From: Candidatus Hydrogenedentota bacterium
GTDB taxonomy: Bacteria; Hydrogenedentota; Hydrogenedentia; Hydrogenedentales; JAEUWI01
DNA: 38,912 bases
Assembly (NCBI GenBank): GCA_019637335.1
Contig: JAHBVV010000043.1
Span: forward strand, 1 to 38,912
Direction of reading: 5' to 3'
The stretch's first letter is position 1, and every line of letters begins with the position of its first letter. Below the pieces are notes generated by a model. It had not been told where the DNA came from. It searched no databases and was given only the letters and a program-made list of their open reading frames with translations. This document shows positions 35,141 to 38,912 of this stretch, one piece after another. A program made the translations under genes and the position numbers.

Positions 35141-35169
35141 TTGAATTTTCGGCGCGTTTATGCTACTGT
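35141..35169 (+). promoter_or_regulatory. Candidate sigma-70 promoter of the cupin operon
   Basis: TTGAAT (35141-35146), 17-bp spacer, TACTGT (35164-35169), about 155 bp upstream of the cupin start. The boxes are moderate matches. It lies to the right of the MITE, so the element separates it from the regulator promoter. Confidence 0.4.
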
Positions 35170-35323
35170 ACCGACCAAGTTTAGAGTTGCAGGACTCTTG
35201 CCCGCGTTACTATGCGCCAGCTCCCCGCGGATCCCCTCGAATCGCGGATGCCGCGCCGGCCTCCGGATGGCTCCGCCGGAACGCCGGACGTCCTGATGTG
35301 GAGCGTTGTCGGGAGGTATTTGG

Positions 35324-35821
35324 ATGCAAGAACTGGAAAAAGCGCTCGGTATCTCGCTGGCCGGAGAAGCCCGGGAGGAGATTCTGGCCGCGTTCGACGC
35401 GCAGATCGAAGCGTGGGCGATTACCATGCCGGCGGTGCAGCCGCTGGTGCTGGATTTCGGCCTCGGACGCTTCAACGAGGTGGGGCTGGTCGAAGCGTGG
35501 ATCTGCAACGAAACCGGCGCCGGGTACTGCGGCAAATACCTGTTTCTATTCGACGGGCAGCAGTGCCCCATGCACCGTCACCGGCTCAAGTCCGAAACGT
35601 TCTTCATCGCCCGGGGTGCTATTGATGTCTGCCTCGACGGGAAAAAATTCCGCTTGAAGGAGGGGGACACCCTCTTCATCGAACCGTGGTCCCCCCACAG
35701 CATGACGGGCGTGGGGCCGGCCCTCATCCTCGAGATTTCCACCGCCTGCCTGGTGGACGACAACTATTTTGAAGACCCCAACATCCCCATCGGAGGTAAC
35801 TTCGGCGGCGGCGTTTTGTAA
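35324..35821 (+). CDS. Cupin protein, D-lyxose-isomerase-like
   Basis: A 165-aa single-domain cupin. The metal site is visible as H84-x-H86-x4-E91 in PMHRHRLKSET and H125 in PWSPHSM; G98 and the GDTLFIEPW strand fit the beta-barrel. The P-M-H-x-H-x-x-K-x-E context resembles D-lyxose ketol-isomerases, though those are usually longer (about 225 aa), so another sugar isomerase or sugar-binding cupin is possible. ATG at 35324 is chosen since GGGAGGT lies 6 nt upstream. A class III aminotransferase and a Gfo/Idh/MocA dehydrogenase follow, which points to sugar or amino-sugar conversion. Soluble; no signal peptide. Confidence 0.8.
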   Translation: MQELEKALGISLAGEAREEILAAFDAQIEAWAITMPAVQPLVLDFGLGRFNEVGLVEAWICNETGAGYCGKYLFLFDGQQCPMHRHRLKSETFFIARGAIDVCLDGKKFRLKEGDTLFIEPWSPHSMTGVGPALILEISTACLVDDNYFEDPNIPIGGNFGGGVL

Positions 35822-35903
35822 TAAGCCCGCTGACCGATCGGACGCGCTTACTGCGGAACTTTTCGGCGCGACAAACTGGATCGGTCTGGACGCCTGACCA
35901 AAA

Positions 35904-35928
35904 GTAGGATAGGCGTCCCGCCTGTCCA
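35904..35928 (+). repeat. Dispersed repeat, copy 2
   Basis: Begins GTAGGATAGGCGTCCCG and matches 14261-14285 at 23 of 25 positions. It runs into the perfect palindrome CTGTCCATGGACAG (35922-35935). It lies in the gap between the cupin and aminotransferase genes. Confidence 0.6.
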
Positions 35929-35970
35929 TGGACAGCCGAGACACCTGTCCGACCATAAGGAGACTGCGAT

Positions 35971-37344
35971 ATGCTAGCCACCCAGACTTCCCTCGAATGG
36001 GCCAACGCCCGTTGTGCGGATCTTCCCAACATCAGCGTGCCCCCGCCGGGCCCGGTGTCGAAGGACTACCACGCGCGCTGCTGCAAATACTTCAAGGGCC
36101 TCAGCGGCCAGGTGAAGCTCTTCCCCGTGGCCTTTGAGTCCGGCGAGGGCTGCATGCTCACCGACGTGGACGGCAACGAGTACATCGACTTCTCGTCGGG
36201 CATCTACGTCACCACGCTGGGCCACTGCCACCCGAAGATCAGCGAGGCCATCGCCAAGTACGCGGGGCAGCTGATGAACGCCCACGACTTCACCACGCCG
36301 ATCAAGACCATGCTCGTGGAGAAGCTCGCGGAAATCCTGCCGGGCGACCTCAACGGCTTCCAGTTCTACGATTCCGGCACGACGGCGGTGGAGGCGGGCA
36401 TCCGCGTGCTCCGCGCGGGCACAAAAAAGAACGAGACCATCTCCTGCTTCTACGACTACCACGGCAAGACCTACGGCGCGGTGTCGCTGGGCCACATCCG
36501 CTCGTCGGTCTATGGCGCGGTGCGTGCGCCCGGCGCCCACATGGTCCCGCGCCCCGATGTCTACCGTCCGATGTGGACCAAACCGGACGGAACGATCGAC
36601 ACGGACGCCTACATCAACTTTTACCGCGAATACCTCGACAAGGCCACCGTGGGCGACGTGGCGGGCTTCGTGCTCGAACCCATCCAGGGCTGGGGCGGCA
36701 CCATCATGCCGCCGGATGACTTCTTCCCCAAGTTGCGGAAACTGTGCGACGAGCTTGGCATCCTGCTCATGGCCGACGAAGTGCTAACGAGCTGGGGTCG
36801 CACCGGCAAGTGGCTGTGCATGGAGCACTACGACACCCTGCCCGACGTCGTAACCATCGGCAAAGGCTTCGGCAACGGATTCCCCGTGACCTGCGTGGCG
36901 GTGCGCGAGCCGTACAAGGAGGCTTTCGAGGCCATCTCGGCATCCAGCAGCTACGGCGGCAACCCGATGGCCTGCGCGGCGGCCCTGGCGTCGACCGAGG
37001 TCATCGAAGAAGAAAACCTGCTCGAACACGCGCAGCATCTCGGCGATGTGGCGAACAAGCGCATGGCGAAAATGAAGGAAGAGCACAAAATCATCGGCGA
37101 CGTCCGCGCCAAGGGCTGCCTCATGGGCATCGAGCTCGTGAAGGACCGAACGACCAAGGAGCCCTTCAACAAGGCGGGTGAGCTGGTCTACCAGAAGGCC
37201 TTCGCGAAGGGCCTGGCGTGGATCCCGGCGGGGCACATCCTCCGCATGAGCCCGCCGATCGTCATGAACGAAGAGACGCTGCTCAAGGGCCTCGACATCA
37301 TCGACGAGGCCATCGGCGAGACCCAGAAGGAACTGATGGGATGA
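35971..37344 (+). CDS. Class III pyridoxal-phosphate aminotransferase
   Basis: A 457-aa fold-type I aminotransferase. The PLP Schiff-base lysine is K298 in VVTIGKGFGNGFP. Other family marks are DFSSGIYVTTLGHCHPKI, the FYDSGTTAVEAGIRVLRA substrate/PLP region, VLEPIQGWGG and the LMADEVLTSWGRTGKW metal/PLP-ring aspartate motif. Relatives use 4-aminobutyrate, ornithine, glutamate-semialdehyde or amino-sugar substrates, and the substrate cannot be read here. AAGGAG lies 8 nt before the ATG. Its stop overlaps the dehydrogenase start (ATGA), so both are translated together. It could interconvert a keto-sugar and an amino-sugar or amino-polyol with the dehydrogenase; this is inferred from context. 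Confidence 0.95.
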   Translation: MLATQTSLEWANARCADLPNISVPPPGPVSKDYHARCCKYFKGLSGQVKLFPVAFESGEGCMLTDVDGNEYIDFSSGIYVTTLGHCHPKISEAIAKYAGQLMNAHDFTTPIKTMLVEKLAEILPGDLNGFQFYDSGTTAVEAGIRVLRAGTKKNETISCFYDYHGKTYGAVSLGHIRSSVYGAVRAPGAHMVPRPDVYRPMWTKPDGTIDTDAYINFYREYLDKATVGDVAGFVLEPIQGWGGTIMPPDDFFPKLRKLCDELGILLMADEVLTSWGRTGKWLCMEHYDTLPDVVTIGKGFGNGFPVTCVAVREPYKEAFEAISASSSYGGNPMACAAALASTEVIEEENLLEHAQHLGDVANKRMAKMKEEHKIIGDVRAKGCLMGIELVKDRTTKEPFNKAGELVYQKAFAKGLAWIPAGHILRMSPPIVMNEETLLKGLDIIDEAIGETQKELMG

Positions 37345-38504
37345 GCGCGCCAGCGTTGGGCGTGGGCATCATCGGGTTCGGTTTCATGGGCCACACCCAC
37401 ACCTACGGGCTCATCAATATACCGCTCTTCTACAACCCGGCCCCCTTCAAAGTGAAGCATATCTCGGTCTGCACGCCGGTGGCCGCGGAACGGGCGGCCG
37501 CCGAAGGCCTGGGCTACTACCGTAAGGTGGTGGCGGACTACCGCGAACTCATAGACGACCCCGAAATCGATGTGATCGCCGTGAGTTCGCCCAACCGCTT
37601 CCACAAGGAGCAGTTGATCGCCGCCATACAGGCCGGAAAGCACCTCTATTGCGACAAGCCCGTCGTGGCCTCCCTCGAAGAGGCCGAAGAGGTCTTCGAG
37701 GCCATGCGGGCCTGCAATTACCGGGGCAAGAGCCAGGTCGTGCTGCAATACCGCTATTTCCCCGCAACGCTCCGGGCTCGGCAGCTCATGGACTCGGGCT
37801 TCACCGGGCGGGTTTTCCACTACCGCGGCGGCTACCTGCATTCGAGCAACATCGACCCCGCGAAGCCCCTCAACTGGAAATCCGAAAAGAGCCAGGGCGG
37901 CGGCGGATCCCTCTTCGACATGGGCGCGCACACCCTCGACATGATGACGCACCTCCTGGGCGACGTGGCCTCGATCAACGCCCTCTGCGAGACCTTCATC
38001 AAGGAGCGCAAGCACAAGGACACCGGCGAGATCGTGCCCGTCGACACCGACGACGTCGCCCTGATGCTGCTCCGCCACAAAAGCGGGGCCGTGGGGACCC
38101 TCGAAGCAACCAAATTCGCCACCGGCGTTTGCGACGAACTGCGTTTCGAGATCCACGGCGAGCTCGGCGCCATCCGCTTCAACCTCATGGAGCCCAACTG
38201 GCTCGAGGTATACGACGTTCGCGACGACAAAGGCCCCTACGGCGGACAGCGCGGCTTCAAGCGCATCGAATGCGTCCAGCAATACGGCCCCCCGGGCGGC
38301 GGCTTCCCCAACCCGAAATTCAGCATCGGCTGGATACGCGCGCACATGCACTGCCTCTACAGCTTTCTGGAATGCATCGCGCTCGACAAAACGCCCAGCC
38401 CCTCGCTCGAAGACGGCATCCGCCTGCAGCGGGTCATGGTCGCCGGCTACCGATCCGCCGAATCCGGCCGCTGGGTGGACGTAGACTCCCTCGCGCTCCA
38501 GTAG
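37341..38504 (+). CDS. Gfo/Idh/MocA-family NAD(P)-dependent oxidoreductase
   Basis: A 387-aa cytosolic dehydrogenase. The N-terminal Rossmann fold has GVGIIGFGFMG and VIAVSSPNRFHKEQLIAAIQAGKH, with catalytic-type K106 in YCDKPVV (the EKP motif, here DKP). The C-terminal GFO/IDH domain contains GGSLFDMGAHTLDMMTHLLG, whose D and H are the usual active-site pair. Family members oxidise or reduce sugars, inositols and their amines. The start overlaps the aminotransferase stop, and the gene ends an apparent three-gene operon. Substrate unknown. Repetitive DNA follows its stop. Confidence 0.95.
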   Translation: MSAPALGVGIIGFGFMGHTHTYGLINIPLFYNPAPFKVKHISVCTPVAAERAAAEGLGYYRKVVADYRELIDDPEIDVIAVSSPNRFHKEQLIAAIQAGKHLYCDKPVVASLEEAEEVFEAMRACNYRGKSQVVLQYRYFPATLRARQLMDSGFTGRVFHYRGGYLHSSNIDPAKPLNWKSEKSQGGGGSLFDMGAHTLDMMTHLLGDVASINALCETFIKERKHKDTGEIVPVDTDDVALMLLRHKSGAVGTLEATKFATGVCDELRFEIHGELGAIRFNLMEPNWLEVYDVRDDKGPYGGQRGFKRIECVQQYGPPGGGFPNPKFSIGWIRAHMHCLYSFLECIALDKTPSPSLEDGIRLQRVMVAGYRSAESGRWVDVDSLALQ

Positions 38505-38579
38505 CAGTCCAACCCCGCCAGGCCGTCTCACCCCAAGCCACCCACCCGGCGCACCACGGACAAGCCCGCAAGTCAACCC

Positions 38580-38615
38580 GTGCCACGCGATCGCGCCCCA
38601 GCGCGTTCGTGTGCC
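38580..38615 (+). repeat. Hairpin repeat, variant core B, copy 1
   Basis: GTGCCACGCGATC, core GCGC-CCCA-GCGC, then GTTCGTGTGCC. Flanks are identical to 26147-26181, with a different but still self-complementary core. Confidence 0.7.
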
Positions 38616-38702
38616 AGGAGCAACACCAGCCCAACACCACCAACACCACCCCACACGAGCGGCGAAACCACCCCACACCCCAAGCCCCCTCTCCCGGCGT
38701 GC

Positions 38703-38732
38703 CACGGACAAGCCCGCAAGGGCTTGCCCGTG
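38703..38732. repeat. 13-bp stem hairpin with GCAA loop
   Basis: CACGGACAAGCCC pairs with GGGCTTGCCCGTG (one A-C mismatch) around the tetraloop GCAA. A shortened version lacking part of the right arm occurs around 38555-38582. It may be a REP-type element or a bidirectional terminator. Confidence 0.6.
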
Positions 38733-38773
38733 CCAGTCCCGTCGCCACCCACCCCAGCCCCGGGCGTCAACCC

Positions 38774-38809
38774 GTGCCACGCGATCGCGCCCCAGCGCGT
38801 TCGTGTGCC
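38774..38809 (+). repeat. Hairpin repeat, variant core B, copy 2
   Basis: Identical to 38580-38615; part of the second 194-bp unit. Confidence 0.7.
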
Positions 38810-38912
38810 AGGAGCAACGCACACCCACCACCGCCAACACCACCCCACACGAGCGGCTCCACACACCCACACACCCCACGCTCCAGCCCACGTCTCCCTC
38901 CCGGCGCGCCAC

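Larger units (their letters stand above)
38545..38912 (+). repeat. 194-bp-period repeat region, apparently non-coding
   Basis: A 53-bp stretch is identical at 38572-38624 and 38766-38818, 194 bp apart. The following CCAACACCACCCCACACGAGCGG is also shared (split in description), and CCCGGCG(C/T)(A/G)CCACGGACAAGCCCGCAAG precedes both or starts a new unit. The region is low in G on this strand and rich in CCAC/ACACC. The long antisense open frame here encodes repetitive Trp/Val/Gly/Cys and looks spurious. Confidence 0.75.

Noticed and set aside
37188-38912. Minus-strand open frame running off the window end
   Set aside because: It lies opposite the aminotransferase end, the dehydrogenase and the repeat field. 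Its product is repetitive Trp/Gly/Arg with no domain.

Overview
The window is GC-rich, densely coded bacterial DNA. The gene set points to an uncultured or under-studied member of the Planctomycetes-Lentisphaerae-Hydrogenedentes type: a prepilin-like protein with the H-X-DG tail, an S1-type sulfatase, PEP-CTERM surface proteins with sigma-54 control, a Gfo/Idh/MocA dehydrogenase, many secreted glycosidase-like proteins and large multi-HAMP hybrid kinases. The phylum is an inference from gene content; no rRNA or marker gene is present.

Layout. (1) 1-1616 looks like the right end of an integrative element: a minus-strand tyrosine recombinase (189-1433), two short direct repeats, then the 3' part of a tRNA-Gly gene (1566-1616) that probably marks an attachment site. 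(2) 1793-10491 is a minus-strand signalling operon: an NtrC-type sigma-54 activator, an 1831-aa multi-HAMP hybrid histidine kinase with three receivers, and a REC-kinase-REC protein. (3) 11016-13297 is the divergent target region: paired palindromes, a textbook -24/-12 promoter, two PEP-CTERM genes, a long hairpin and a 57-aa CxxC miniprotein. (4) 13326-16163 holds a NarL/FixJ response regulator and an iduronate-2-sulfatase-like enzyme on the minus strand. (5) 16568-18114 encodes a type II pseudopilin-like protein and a small basic membrane protein.

(6) 18186-33078 is a long co-directional glycan-use operon: an RbsBAC-type ABC sugar importer embedded among six exported TIM-barrel, glycosidase-like proteins. 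Three of these appear to be paralogues of one another and match no family I can name. (7) 33627-34709 is a GntR-HTH/LacI-type sugar-responsive repressor, and 35324-38504 is a divergent operon of a cupin sugar-isomerase-like protein, a class III aminotransferase and a Gfo/Idh/MocA dehydrogenase. Between them sits a 228-bp MITE-like element with near-perfect terminal inverted repeats and an exact 10-bp target duplication; it abuts the -35 box of the repressor gene. (8) From 38505 to the end the DNA is repetitive and apparently non-coding, with hairpin repeats also found once inside the glycan operon.

Taken together, I infer two circuits. In one, a soluble sensor kinase feeds an RpoN activator that drives surface PEP-CTERM proteins. 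In the other, exported glycosidase-like proteins (and possibly the sulfatase) release a sugar that is imported by the RbsBAC system, processed by the cupin/aminotransferase/dehydrogenase set and sensed by the GntR/LacI hybrid regulator.
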